From: Vibrio mytili
Lineage (GTDB): Bacteria > Pseudomonadota > Gammaproteobacteria > Enterobacterales > Vibrionaceae
Direction of reading: 5' to 3'
Length of the DNA stretch: 64,000 nt
NCBI RefSeq assembly: GCF_000830505.1
Contig: NZ_JXOK01000037.1
Span: 1-64,000 of the forward strand
Below the pieces are notes generated by a model that saw only the letters and a program-made list of their open reading frames with translations, was not told the origin of the DNA and made no database searches. Numbering within the stretch: position 1 is the stretch's first letter; the number at the start of each line of letters is the position of its first letter. This document shows positions 7,936 through 16,508 of the stretch, in pieces. The position numbers were made by a program, and so were the translations under genes.

Positions 7936-8382
7936 ATGAGTGCTGTGACCGAAAGATCAAGCTGGATGTCGATATTGGCACAAAGTCAGCAGAGTGAATT
8001 AGAGCGCCTTTGGAGCGAAACCAAAATCGAGCAGAGTTATCAAGTCGTTCGCCAACCGGAGATTGGTTTGGCTCAAGTGCGTGCACGTATGGGCGGCACA
8101 GGGCGCGAATTTAATATGGGCGACGCAACCATCACGCGCGCGGTGATCAAACTAGACAGCGGAGAGATGGGGTTTAGCTACTTACGCGGTAGAAACAAGG
8201 CCCAAGCTGAATTATCGGCGGTCATTGACGCCTTACTGCAAACTCAAGTGCATCATGAGTTGTTGATGCGCAAGGTCATTGAGCCTTTAGCTGCGCTTAA
8301 GCAAGAGCAGCAACATCAGCGCGCCAAAGAAATCGCGACCAGTAAGGTAGACTTTTTCACTTTAGTTCGTGGGGAGGATTAG
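7936..8382 (+). CDS. phnG: PhnG, C-P lyase core subunit
   Basis: A 148-residue protein, the normal PhnG length, with the conserved RxxxGLAQVRARMGGTGREF-type centre and a C-terminal helix. With PhnH, PhnI and PhnJ it forms the carbon-phosphorus lyase core complex in the cytosol. Together with PhnH, PhnI and PhnL it supports transfer of phosphonate to the ribose of ATP with loss of adenine. The start codon directly follows the phnF stop. Its last six codons plus the stop (VRGED and TAG) belong to an 18-bp unit that is tandemly repeated beyond the stop. Confidence 0.93.
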   Translation: MSAVTERSSWMSILAQSQQSELERLWSETKIEQSYQVVRQPEIGLAQVRARMGGTGREFNMGDATITRAVIKLDSGEMGFSYLRGRNKAQAELSAVIDALLQTQVHHELLMRKVIEPLAALKQEQQHQRAKEIATSKVDFFTLVRGED

Positions 8383-8434
8383 GTTCGTGGGGAAGATTAG
8401 GTTCGCGGGGAAGACTAGGTTCGGAGAGGATTAG
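8365..8434 (+). repeat. 18-bp tandem repeat spanning the phnG stop
   Basis: Three 18-bp units beginning GTTCG (8365-8382, 8383-8400, 8401-8418) and a degenerate 16-bp fourth (8419-8434) lie head to tail. Each of the first three codes for VRGED plus TAG, so the tail of phnG and its stop have been copied twice. Each unit also carries a GGGGAGGA/GGGGAAGA purine block that can act as a ribosome site. The last one serves phnH, whose ATG is six bases past the array. Confidence 0.9.
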
Positions 8435-8440
8435 AACACC

Positions 8441-9148
8441 ATGACTACTATTACCACTGCATTTCAAGACGCTGTTCATGACAGTCAACACTGTTTTAGG
8501 CGATTACTTAAGGCGATGTCAGAACCCGGCCATATGGTCACATTACAAAGAAGTGAAGGCTTTGGGTCATTGCACAAAGCGACAACTCAGATTCTGCTCA
8601 GCATGAGCGACAATGCGACGCCGATTTGGCTGTCTCATACGCATCAACATGATGAGGTGATCAGCGACAATATTCGTTTTCACTGCGGTAGTGCGATTGC
8701 AGCAAATCAAAATGACGCGAGTTTTGCTGTCATTGCGAAGCAGGATCTCGCCACGTTCGATTGGGATGCGGCTGCATTTAACCTCGGCACAGACGAGTAC
8801 CCAGACCAATCGGCCACCGTCATTGTTGAGCTAAGCGAGCTAAATGATGGCGAGCTAAGTGTCAGCAAGGCACGCGGCGGCGAACTGGGAAATGAAGGAT
8901 TACGTGACGTTGTCTCGTCACAGAAATCAAATGACACCGTTACATTAACGCTCTCTGGCCCGGGGATTGAAACGCAATCGACGCTGACTTTGGGTCAACT
9001 GCCCGTCGGTTTTCAAGCATTTTTACAAACAAGGCAAGAGCAAGTGGCGTTCCCGAAAGGCCTTGATTTGATTTTAGTGAGCGATGACAAAATCGCTTGT
9101 CTACCACGCACAACTCATATCGAGGTGAATTCATGTACGTCGCAGTAA
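8441..9148 (+). CDS. phnH: PhnH, C-P lyase core subunit
   Basis: A 235-residue PhnH, somewhat longer than the roughly 195-residue E. coli protein. The family signature is clear in FRxLLKAMSEPGHMV near residue 20, the LGTDEYPDQSATV segment, and FPKGLDLILV near the C-terminus. PhnH is part of the PhnGHIJ core complex. Its 3' end overlaps the phnI start by 16 bases (phnI ATG 9133), pointing to coupled translation. The 18-bp repeats upstream supply its ribosome site. Confidence 0.92.
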   Translation: MTTITTAFQDAVHDSQHCFRRLLKAMSEPGHMVTLQRSEGFGSLHKATTQILLSMSDNATPIWLSHTHQHDEVISDNIRFHCGSAIAANQNDASFAVIAKQDLATFDWDAAAFNLGTDEYPDQSATVIVELSELNDGELSVSKARGGELGNEGLRDVVSSQKSNDTVTLTLSGPGIETQSTLTLGQLPVGFQAFLQTRQEQVAFPKGLDLILVSDDKIACLPRTTHIEVNSCTSQ

Positions 9149-10239
9149 AAGGTGGTGAAAAAGCCATTCATAACGCGCATCAGTTGCAAGCGAAAAAGCG
9201 TCGTGGCGATACCACACTCGCTGAGCTCACGGTTGCGCAAATCAGCGAACAGTTAGCGGGTAGTGTTGACCGAGTGATGACTGAGGGCGGTATTTACGAT
9301 CGCGAGTTAGCGGCATTAGCGGTGAAACAAGCCAATGGCGATTTGGTTGAAGCCATATTCTTGCTGCGTGCTTATCGGACGACATTGCCTCGTTTGTCCG
9401 TGTCTGAGCCGGTGAATACCAGCGAGATGAGAATTGAACGACGTATTTCTGCAACCTACAAAGATCTGCCGGGTGGGCAAGTGTTGGGTCCAACGTATGA
9501 CTATACCCATCGATTGCTGGATTTTAGTTTGCTTGCCGAAGGTGAAACGCCGCAAGTGGAAACCACTGACACGGCAGAGATGGAAGCGTGTCCTCAAGTC
9601 ATGGGTATCTTAGAGAGGTTGGATCTCGCCCAAGTCGAAGCGGATGATCAAAAAGTGCCAGAGGACATCACCATGAACCCGGTGAATTATCCCTGTGACC
9701 GCAGTGCCCGCCTGCAAAACTTAGTGCGTGGAGATGAAGGGTTTCTGCTTGCTTTGGGTTACTCAACACAGCGTGGCTATGGTCGCAATCACCCATTTGC
9801 GGGTGAAATTCGCATTGGCTTCTGTGATTTGAGCATTGTTCCGGAGGAGCTCGGCTTCTCAATTGATATTGGCGACATTGAATTGACCGAATGTCAGATG
9901 GTGAACGGATTTGTTGGTAGCAAAACGGAAAAAGCCAAACTGACGCGCGGTTATGGATTGACGTTTGGTTCCACCGAGCGCAAGGCGATGTCGATGGCGT
10001 TGGTTGACCGATCACTGCAAGCAGCAGAATACGATGAGGCGATTGATGGCCCGGCCCAAGACGAAGAGTTTGTGTTGTCGCACTCCGACAACGTCGAGGC
10101 TGCGGGTTTTGTTTCTCATTTGAAACTGCCTCACTACGTTGACTTCCAAGCAGAGCTAGAGCTGCTCCGCAAAATGCAAAAAGAATACGAAGAACTTGTT
10201 CAATCGCAAGGTGAACAACATCAGGAGAGCCAGTTATGA
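9133..10239 (+). CDS. phnI: PhnI, C-P lyase nucleosidase subunit
   Basis: A 368-residue protein beginning MYVAVKGGEKAI, the invariant PhnI start, so ATG 9133 is preferred over the in-frame ATG at 9097. Conserved blocks include DRVMTEGGIYDRELAALA, LLGPTYDYTHRLLDF-like text, STQRGYGRNHPFAGEIR and the C-terminal VEAAGFVSHLKLPHYVDF. In the E. coli system PhnI supplies the active site that, with PhnG, PhnH and PhnL, displaces adenine from ATP with phosphonate to give ribosyl-triphosphate phosphonate. It overlaps phnH by 16 bases and phnJ by four. Confidence 0.95.
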   Translation: MYVAVKGGEKAIHNAHQLQAKKRRGDTTLAELTVAQISEQLAGSVDRVMTEGGIYDRELAALAVKQANGDLVEAIFLLRAYRTTLPRLSVSEPVNTSEMRIERRISATYKDLPGGQVLGPTYDYTHRLLDFSLLAEGETPQVETTDTAEMEACPQVMGILERLDLAQVEADDQKVPEDITMNPVNYPCDRSARLQNLVRGDEGFLLALGYSTQRGYGRNHPFAGEIRIGFCDLSIVPEELGFSIDIGDIELTECQMVNGFVGSKTEKAKLTRGYGLTFGSTERKAMSMALVDRSLQAAEYDEAIDGPAQDEEFVLSHSDNVEAAGFVSHLKLPHYVDFQAELELLRKMQKEYEELVQSQGEQHQESQL

Positions 10240-11114
10240 GTCAAACACAAACCATGCCTCATGCTCAAGGGGTGAGTGGCTATAACTACGGCTACTTGGA
10301 TGAGCAAACCAAGCGAATGATCCGCCGAGCGCTGTTAAAAGCCGTGGCGATTCCTGGTTATCAGGTTCCATTTGGTGGCCGTGAAATGCCAATGCCGTAC
10401 GGCTGGGGCACGGGTGGAGTACAGATCACCGCCGCGATCATCGGTGAAACCGACACGCTCAAAGTGATTGACCAAGGTGCGGATGACACCACCAATGCGG
10501 TGTCGATTCGTGAGTTCTTTAAGTCGGTTGCGAATGCGACAACGACTGAGAAAACCGTTGAAGCATCGATTATTCAGACGCGTCACCGTATCCCTGAGAA
10601 TACGCTAGAGAAAGATCAAATCTTGGTGTATCAGGTGCCAATTCCGGAACCGCTGCGCTTTATCGAACCTCGTGAGTCTGAAACACGCAAAATGCATGCG
10701 CTAGAAGAGTACGGGATCATGCACGTCAAATTATATGAAGATATCGCGCGCTACGGTCATATTGCGACGGCGTACGCTTACCCTGTGCGTGTAAATAGTC
10801 GCTACATCATGGACCCTTCTCCAATTCCAAAATTCGACAACCCGAAAATGGACAATATGGCGGCACTACAACTGTTTGGGGCGGGGCGAGAAAAACGCAT
10901 TTATGCCGTACCGCCGTACACTCGCGTTGAGAGCTTGGACTTTGAAGATCACCCGTTCGAGATTCAAAAGTGGGATGAGCCGTGTTCGATTTGTGGTTCG
11001 ACCGACACCTTCCTCGATGAGGTCGTGATGGACGATGAAGGAAACCGTATGTTCGTCTGCTCTGATACTGATTACTGCGCTGAACAAGTGGCGAAAATGG
11101 AGGCAAACGCATGA
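10236..11114 (+). CDS. phnJ: PhnJ, radical-SAM C-P lyase
   Basis: A 292-residue enzyme that breaks the carbon-phosphorus bond of ribosyl phosphonate using a 4Fe-4S cluster and S-adenosylmethionine. Near the C-terminus the four cysteines follow the PhnJ spacing C-x2-C-x21-C-x5-C (CSIC, then CSDTDYC), an atypical order for radical SAM enzymes but normal for PhnJ. The N-terminal glycine region YNYGYLDEQTKRMIRRALLK is intact. The ATG overlaps the phnI stop, and the gene in turn overlaps phnK (ATGA). All key residues visible are conserved, so the enzyme should be active. Confidence 0.95.
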   Translation: MSQTQTMPHAQGVSGYNYGYLDEQTKRMIRRALLKAVAIPGYQVPFGGREMPMPYGWGTGGVQITAAIIGETDTLKVIDQGADDTTNAVSIREFFKSVANATTTEKTVEASIIQTRHRIPENTLEKDQILVYQVPIPEPLRFIEPRESETRKMHALEEYGIMHVKLYEDIARYGHIATAYAYPVRVNSRYIMDPSPIPKFDNPKMDNMAALQLFGAGREKRIYAVPPYTRVESLDFEDHPFEIQKWDEPCSICGSTDTFLDEVVMDDEGNRMFVCSDTDYCAEQVAKMEANA

Positions 11115-11961
11115 GTATCATTACGTCAGATAATTACATTGCGTTAGACAATCAACAATTTTTAGACGGCAGTGAAGAACAACCACTGCTCTCCGTGCGA
11201 GGATTAACCAAACTGTATGCACCGGGCAAGGGGTTTTGCAATGTGTCGTTTGATCTTTTCCCTGGTGAGGTGTTGGGTATTGTCGGTGAATCTGGCTCAG
11301 GTAAGAGCACGTTACTTAAGTCGTTGTCTGGTCGACAAACACCGGATAGCGGTGAAGTGTTGTATGTGCGGGGGCGCGGCCAAGACCAAATCACTCAATT
11401 AGAAGACTTATACCAGATGGCGGAAAGCAGCGTCGTCAGCTACTTCGCACAGAGTGGGGTGTTGTGCACCAACACCCGATGGACGGATTACGAGCTCGGG
11501 TTTCTGCAGGGGGCAACATCGGCGAACGTTTGATGGCGGTAGGCGAGCGAAACTACGCCGCTATTCGCGAAAAATCAACCGAGTGGCTGACGGATGTGGA
11601 AATTCCGCAAGACCGTATTGACGACATGCCCACCACTTTTTCCGGCGGTATGCAACAGCGTCTCCAGATTGCTCGTAATCTAGTTACGCATCCAAAACTG
11701 ATTTTTATGGATGAGCCAACAGGTGGTTTGGACGTGTCGGTACAGGCGAAATTACTCGACCTATTACGCCGACTTGTCACCGAGCTAGAGCTTGCTGTCG
11801 TAATCGTCACGCATGATTTGGCGGTCGCACGTTTGCTGGCACACCGACTGATGGTGATGCGCCGCAGTGAAGTGGTGGAAACGGGGCTAACGGATCAGGT
11901 ACTTGATGATCCTCAGCACCCATATACCCAATTGCTGGTCTCTTCTGTTCTTCAGAACTGA
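11111..11961 (+). CDS. phnK: PhnK, ABC-type ATPase of C-P lyase (frame break)
   Basis: An ABC ATPase of the C-P lyase complex, not a transporter subunit. The first part has Walker [10 protein letters not shown]. The second has the signature TFSGGMQQ, Walker [13 protein letters not shown] and the switch histidine in [11 protein letters not shown]. The two halves are in different frames. At about 11428 the text should read ...MAE, two residues, then [19 protein letters not shown], and restoring one base joins them to give about 283 residues (E. coli about 252; the extra is at the N-terminus). The break is a single-base deletion like others in this window and may be a base-calling error. It overlaps phnJ by four bases and phnL by one. 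Confidence 0.88.
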
Positions 11962-12743
11962 TGGCTCAATCTAGGAATTTTATCATGACATGTCATAACA
12001 ACACTGACGTTTCCGAAACAAAAATTAACGTTTCAAACGTGAGCAAAACCTTTGTCCTGCATAACCAAAACGGCATTGAACTGGAGGTACTAAAGCAGGC
12101 AGATTTTACCGTCGCGAGCGGTGAGTGTGTGGTTTTAAATGGCCGTTCGGGGTCCGGTAAATCAACGTTACTGCGTGCACTGTATGCCAACTACACCGTC
12201 GATACAGGTGATATAGAAGTGGTGCACCAAGGCCGCTGGGTCAATATTGCTAAAGCGCAGCCTCGAGAAATCATCAACGTACGTAAACACACCATCGGTT
12301 GGGTAAGTCAGTTTCTGCGTGTGATTCCTCGCATTAGTGCGTTAGAAGTGGTGATGCAGCCGATGCTAGAAATGGGGGGCTGCCGCCGCGAAGCGGAACA
12401 AAAAGCGAAATCGCTACTGACTCGTCTTAATGTCCCAGAACACTTGTGGGATCTTGCGCCTGCCACCTTTTCTGGTGGTGAGCAGCAACGCGTTAATATC
12501 GCGCGCGGCTTTATTGTGGATTACCCCATTTTGCTGTTGGATGAGCCTACCGCTTCGCTTGATGCAACCAACAGTGGCGTTGTGGTCAGCCTTATTCAAG
12601 AAGCCAAACAGCGAGGTGCCGCGATAGTGGGTATTTTCCACGATGAGGCAACTCGCGATCAGGTCGCTGACCGATTGTACGACGTGAAAAAGAAGACCGA
12701 GCAAGCGAGTGCTCAGTCCGATTCAATTTCAGCATGCGCATAA
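11961..12743 (+). CDS. phnL: PhnL, ABC-type ATPase of C-P lyase
   Basis: A 260-residue ABC ATPase with Walker [10 protein letters not shown] near residue 59, signature TFSGGEQQR near 172, Walker [13 protein letters not shown], and the switch histidine in IFHDEATRD. PhnL docks with PhnK on the C-P lyase core and is needed for ribosyl phosphonate formation. It starts at an ATG overlapping the phnK stop (TGATG). A second in-frame ATG at 11985 would give a length nearer the E. coli protein, and both are possible. The tail of about 20 residues is rich in Ser/Lys/Glu. Confidence 0.92.
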   Translation: MAQSRNFIMTCHNNTDVSETKINVSNVSKTFVLHNQNGIELEVLKQADFTVASGECVVLNGRSGSGKSTLLRALYANYTVDTGDIEVVHQGRWVNIAKAQPREIINVRKHTIGWVSQFLRVIPRISALEVVMQPMLEMGGCRREAEQKAKSLLTRLNVPEHLWDLAPATFSGGEQQRVNIARGFIVDYPILLLDEPTASLDATNSGVVVSLIQEAKQRGAAIVGIFHDEATRDQVADRLYDVKKKTEQASAQSDSISACA

Positions 12744-12757
12744 CGGGAGAACGCAGC

Positions 12758-13890
12758 ATGATTATCACCAATGTTAATTTGGTTCTAGACAACGAAGTGG
12801 TAAAAGGCTCATTAGAGTTACGTGATGGCAAAATCGTGAGCATGTCAGATTCGCAAAGTCAGGTCGCAGGGGCTTATGATGGTGAAGGTGATTACCTCAT
12901 GCCCGGGTTTATTGAACTGCATACCGATAATCTGGAGCAGTACTTCACCCCACGACCAAAAGTGGATTGGCCACCGTTTTCAGCTATGAGCGCGCACGAT
13001 ACTCAGTTAATCGGCTCGGGCATTACGACGGTGTTGGATGCGGTTTCGCTGGGGGACTTTCGCGACGAGAAACGTCATACCAACCTTGATCTGTTTATTA
13101 ACACCGTTACAGATAGCCAAAAGCGAAATCTCACCCGTGCTCAGCATTTATTGCATCTGCGTTGTGAAGTACCACATGAAAGTACGGTCAGTATTTTTGA
13201 GCGATATGTCAATCGACCAGAAGTGAAGCTGGTGTCTTTGATGGATCATGCCCCAGGTCAACGCCAGTTTGTCGATCTAGAAAAGTACCGTACTTACTAT
13301 CAAGGCAAACATAACTTATCAGACAGTGAGATGGCCGCTTATGAGAAGAAGCAAGTCGAGTTGTCTCTGCGTTGGTCAACGCAAAATCGCAATGAGATCT
13401 GTCGCCAATGTCGGGAGCATGGCATTCCCACCGCTAGCATGATGATGCGACTGCAGCTCACGTCGAAGAGTCGAAATCGCTTGGTATGGTTATCGCGGAG
13501 TTCCCTACCACGGTTGAAGCGGCCAGAAAGTCTCATGAAATCGGGCTTAAAGTATTGATGGGTGCGCCAAATGTGGTTCGTGGTGGTTCGCATTCAGGTA
13601 ATGTCGCGGCACACGAGCTCGCTTCTCTCGGTGTGTTGGATATTCTCTCTTCTGACTATTACCCAATGAGCTTACTTGAGGGGATTTACACGCTCGCTTC
13701 GGATGAAAGAAACCGTCTCACGTTACCTCAGGCGGTTCAACTGGTCACTAAAAACCCAGCGGAAGCACTTAACTTGCAGGATCGAGGCACTATTGCAGAG
13801 GGCAAGCGAGCAGACCTTGTTTTGGCGAAGCAAGTCGATGGTCACCCTTTGGTGGCTCGTGTTTGGCGAGAAGGCAAAAAGGTGTTTTAG
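12758..13890 (+). CDS. phnM: PhnM, ribosyl-phosphonate pyrophosphohydrolase (frame break)
   Basis: An amidohydrolase-superfamily enzyme that removes pyrophosphate from ribosyl-triphosphate phosphonate. The metal-site motif FIELHTDNLEQY lies near residue 60, and the HGIPTAS...EFPTTVEAA and MGAPNVVRGGSHSGNV blocks follow. The frame breaks at 13438, where GCTAGC-ATGATG should read GCTAGCCATGATG. Restoring that C recovers ASHDDATAAHVEES and a 377-residue protein, the normal length. I chose ATG 12758 because GGGAGA lies seven bases upstream and the product then begins MIITNVNLV as in the family, rather than the ATG at 12734. One base missing in a CC pair suggests a base-calling deletion. Confidence 0.88.
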
Positions 13891-13893
13891 CCA

Positions 13894-14577
13894 ATGATAA
13901 GCGATTCAACATTAGAAGCATCTTCGGATGCTTCTTTTTCATCGGTCCTTGATGGGCATCCTGAACCCAGCGCATGCAGCGACCTTAACCAATGCCACCA
14001 TCGAATCAGTAACAATCGAATGGCGAAAATATATTATGTTATCGGTCCCTCCGGTGCGGGCAAAGATACCTTGCTAGATGCGATACGTTCGGCATATCCA
14101 CAAGACATCATCGTGGCCCACCGTTACATCACGCGTCCTTTTGGAGCGGGTGGAGAAAACCACGTAGCGGTGAGTGAGTCGGAATACCTATCACGGCAAC
14201 AAAAAGGCCTGTTCGCCATGAGTTGGCAAGCCCATGGTCTTTATTATGGGATAGGGGTTGAAGTGAACACATGGCTAGACAAAGGATTTTCGGTATTACT
14301 CAATGGTTCACGGGCAGAGCTCGCACAAGCGCAGCGATGCTTTGGGGAGAGCCTTGTCCCTGTGGTAGTGAATGTCAGGCTTGAGGTATTGCGCGCTCGC
14401 TTGCAGCAGCGTGGGCGTGAATCTGCGCAAGAGATCGAACGCCGGTTAAGAAGAGCAGTCGAGTATTCGTTAAGTGGTGATCCGTCCTACCATCAAATTG
14501 ATAACAGCGGAGACATAAACAGCAGTGTCGCGCAATTTAGCCAGATACGATGTCAGGTTGAAGGAGTCCAACCATGA
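13894..14577 (+). CDS. phnN: PhnN, ribose 1,5-bisphosphokinase
   Basis: The kinase domain starts at residue 43 (ATG 14020) with AKIYYVIGPSGAGKDTLL, a P-loop of the guanylate-kinase-like PhnN family. It continues through RYITRPFGAGGENH and the RGRESAQEIERRLRRA region. PhnN phosphorylates ribose 1,5-bisphosphate to PRPP, the last step of the C-P lyase route. The open frame begins at ATG 13894, four bases past phnM, with AAGGTG upstream. That adds 42 residues which match nothing in the family and cover a terminator-like hairpin. The 185-residue product from 14020 matches E. coli PhnN length but has a weak ribosome site. I report the long frame and consider the start unresolved. It overlaps phnP by four bases. 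Confidence 0.85.
   Translation: MISDSTLEASSDASFSSVLDGHPEPSACSDLNQCHHRISNNRMAKIYYVIGPSGAGKDTLLDAIRSAYPQDIIVAHRYITRPFGAGGENHVAVSESEYLSRQQKGLFAMSWQAHGLYYGIGVEVNTWLDKGFSVLLNGSRAELAQAQRCFGESLVPVVVNVRLEVLRARLQQRGRESAQEIERRLRRAVEYSLSGDPSYHQIDNSGDINSSVAQFSQIRCQVEGVQP
13915..13940 (+). terminator. Hairpin with TTCG loop and T-tract after phnM
   Basis: A perfect 8-bp stem GAAGCATC / GATGCTTC closed by the very stable TTCG tetraloop, then TTTTTC. It has the full look of a Rho-independent terminator and lies 25 bases after the phnM stop. The open frame of phnN runs through it, so either phnN starts later (ATG 14020) or the hairpin is an attenuator within the coding region. Confidence 0.75.
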
Positions 14578-15341
14578 AACTAGTTATGCTCGGCACAGGC
14601 AATAGCGCGATGGTGCCAGTTTGGGGCTGTGAGTGTGAGATCTGCTCAGCGGCTCGATTGGATAAGCGTCTTCGCCGTGAAAAAAGCTCTGCTTATGTGG
14701 AGCATAATGGGCGCAAACTATTACTTGATGCGAATGCGCCTGATCTCCTTGCGCGGTTTCCTGCAGGTTCCTTCGATAGAATTTTATTAACCCATTACCA
14801 CATGGATCATGTGCACAGTTTATTCGATCTTCGATGGGGCAAGGGGGAGCCCATCCCTGTCCATTCTCCTGAAGACGAACAAGGTTGTGATGATTTGTAT
14901 AAATATCCGGGAGTGCTGGATTTTTCTTATCGTGCTCATGCGTTTGAGCCGTTCGAATGGCAAGGGATTACGATCACGCCTTTGCCTCTCAATCACTCCC
15001 GACCTTGCTTGGGCTATGCCTTTGAACTGGATGGTAAGTGTATCGCGTACCTCACCGACACCAATGGTCTCCCCGATCTAACCACACAATGGCTTGTGCA
15101 ACGTGATGTGAACTGGGTAGTGACGGACTGCAGTTTTCCACCCATTGAATGTGAGCAAGCAAGACTGAGTAAGAATCACAATGATATTCACCAAGTGGTC
15201 AAAATCGCCAAAGAAAGCCAAGTCGCAAACATCGGCATGATGCATTTGGGACATGATGTGTTGCTGTGGGCGAAGCAGAATCCACACTGCTTTTCTCCAA
15301 GTTTTCAGCTTCTATATGATGGACAAGAGATTGAGCTTTAA
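14574..15341 (+). CDS. phnP: PhnP, cyclic ribose phosphate phosphodiesterase
   Basis: A 255-residue metallo-beta-lactamase-fold enzyme that opens 5-phosphoribosyl 1,2-cyclic phosphate to ribose 1,5-bisphosphate. Seen in sequence: the GTGNSAMVPVWGCECEIC start with the zinc-binding cysteines of PhnP, the THYHMDHVHSLFDLRWG metal motif, the CIAYLTDTNGLP aspartate block and the IGMMHLGHD histidine. Length matches the E. coli protein. It overlaps phnN by four bases and closes the catalytic half of the locus; 266 bases of intergenic DNA follow before phnC. Confidence 0.95.
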   Translation: MKLVMLGTGNSAMVPVWGCECEICSAARLDKRLRREKSSAYVEHNGRKLLLDANAPDLLARFPAGSFDRILLTHYHMDHVHSLFDLRWGKGEPIPVHSPEDEQGCDDLYKYPGVLDFSYRAHAFEPFEWQGITITPLPLNHSRPCLGYAFELDGKCIAYLTDTNGLPDLTTQWLVQRDVNWVVTDCSFPPIECEQARLSKNHNDIHQVVKIAKESQVANIGMMHLGHDVLLWAKQNPHCFSPSFQLLYDGQEIEL

Positions 15342-15530
15342 GTGAGTCTCTATTTTCACTGACGTTTCAGATGGTCGGTTTCTATTTGTGTCTTTAAGCT
15401 TGAAACAAAACTGCCAAGCCAGTGTAAAAACGCAACCGTATTGTCACAATTGCCTGTATCAAGTCGAGATAATAACTGATTGAAAGTTAATTCTATTTTT
15501 AAGGTGTGTTTAATTGTTGTACAGGTGGTC

Positions 15531-15552
15531 TGTTCATGAATTCGTCATAAAA
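15531..15552 (+). promoter_or_regulatory. Candidate Pho box upstream of phnC
   Basis: TGTTCAT-GAAT-TCGTCAT-AAAA has the 7-4-7 spacing of a PhoB box (consensus CTGTCAT-n4-CTGTCAT) with a good second half and a poor first half, followed by an A/T-rich stretch. It lies about 60 bases upstream of phnC. C-P lyase loci are members of the Pho regulon in other bacteria. A separate promoter here would let the transporter be expressed without the catalytic genes. Confidence 0.4.
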
Positions 15553-15607
15553 ATATACAAAAGACGTAAAGAATTAACGTTCTAATAGGCAACATATAAA
15601 TACCAAG

Positions 15608-16461
15608 ATGGAAATGAAAACTATGGTCTCGACCATGCCAGAATTGTCGGTTGTCTCTGATGTGAGTGAAATGAATTCGCCGCAATTAGGACGAAAAGTT
15701 CTTGAAACCCGATCGCTAACCAAGTCATATCAAGAAGGAAAAGTGGTACTCGATGGCATTAGTGTCGAGCTACACGCTGGAGAGTTTGTTGCGGTTGTTG
15801 GCCGTTCCGGTGCTGGCAAGTCAACGTTCCTTCATACGTTAAATGGAACGATTCCCGCCACCAGCGGTGAGATCCTAAACGTTCATAAAGATCTGTCTAC
15901 TGATAACGTACTGTCGATGTCGCGCAAGGAGCTTCGTGAATGGCGTAGCCACTGCGGCATGATTTTCCAAGATTTTTGTTTGGTACCACGATTGGATGTC
16001 ATTTCAAATGTATTGCTTGGCAGATTGAGCCATACCTCGACACTGAAATCATTGCTCAAAGTATTCAATGATGAAGACAAAGCGCAGGCCATCCAACTTC
16101 TCAAGTGGTTGAATATGTTGCCGCACGCTCTCCAACGAGCAGAAAACTTGTCTGGTGGTCAGCAGCAACGCGTTGCGATTTGTCGCGCAATGATGCAGAA
16201 CCCGAAAATACTGTTGGCGGACGAACCCGTCGCGTCACTTGACCCGAAAAATACCGTTCGAATCATGGAAGCACTGCAAAAAGTGAGTCGTGATGGGGTA
16301 GCGGTGATGGTCAACCTTCACTCTATCGAATTGGTTCAGGAATACTGTTCTCGTGTCATTGGCCTAGCAAAAGGCAAAGTGATTTACGACGGGCATCCTT
16401 CTGGCTCGATGAACATGTTTTGCATCGCCTTTATGGTGATGAGATAGACCAAATCAATTAA
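15608..16461 (+). CDS. phnC: PhnC, phosphonate ABC transporter ATPase (frame break)
   Basis: An ATPase with Walker [10 protein letters not shown], signature NLSGGQQQR, Walker [13 protein letters not shown] and the switch histidine in VNLHSIELV. It powers phosphonate uptake with PhnD and PhnE. As written, the frame ends at 16447 with a nonsense tail. Adding one C at about 16405 (GGCTCGAT to GGCCTCGAT) restores [20 protein letters not shown] and a stop at 16461, giving 284 residues. About 25 extra residues precede the usual start. The break is again a -1 shift in a C pair. No gene lies in the 47 bases before phnD. Confidence 0.88.
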
Positions 16462-16508
16462 TTCCAATCTTAATCATACAACTGAAGTTAAACATTTAAG
16501 GACTCGTG

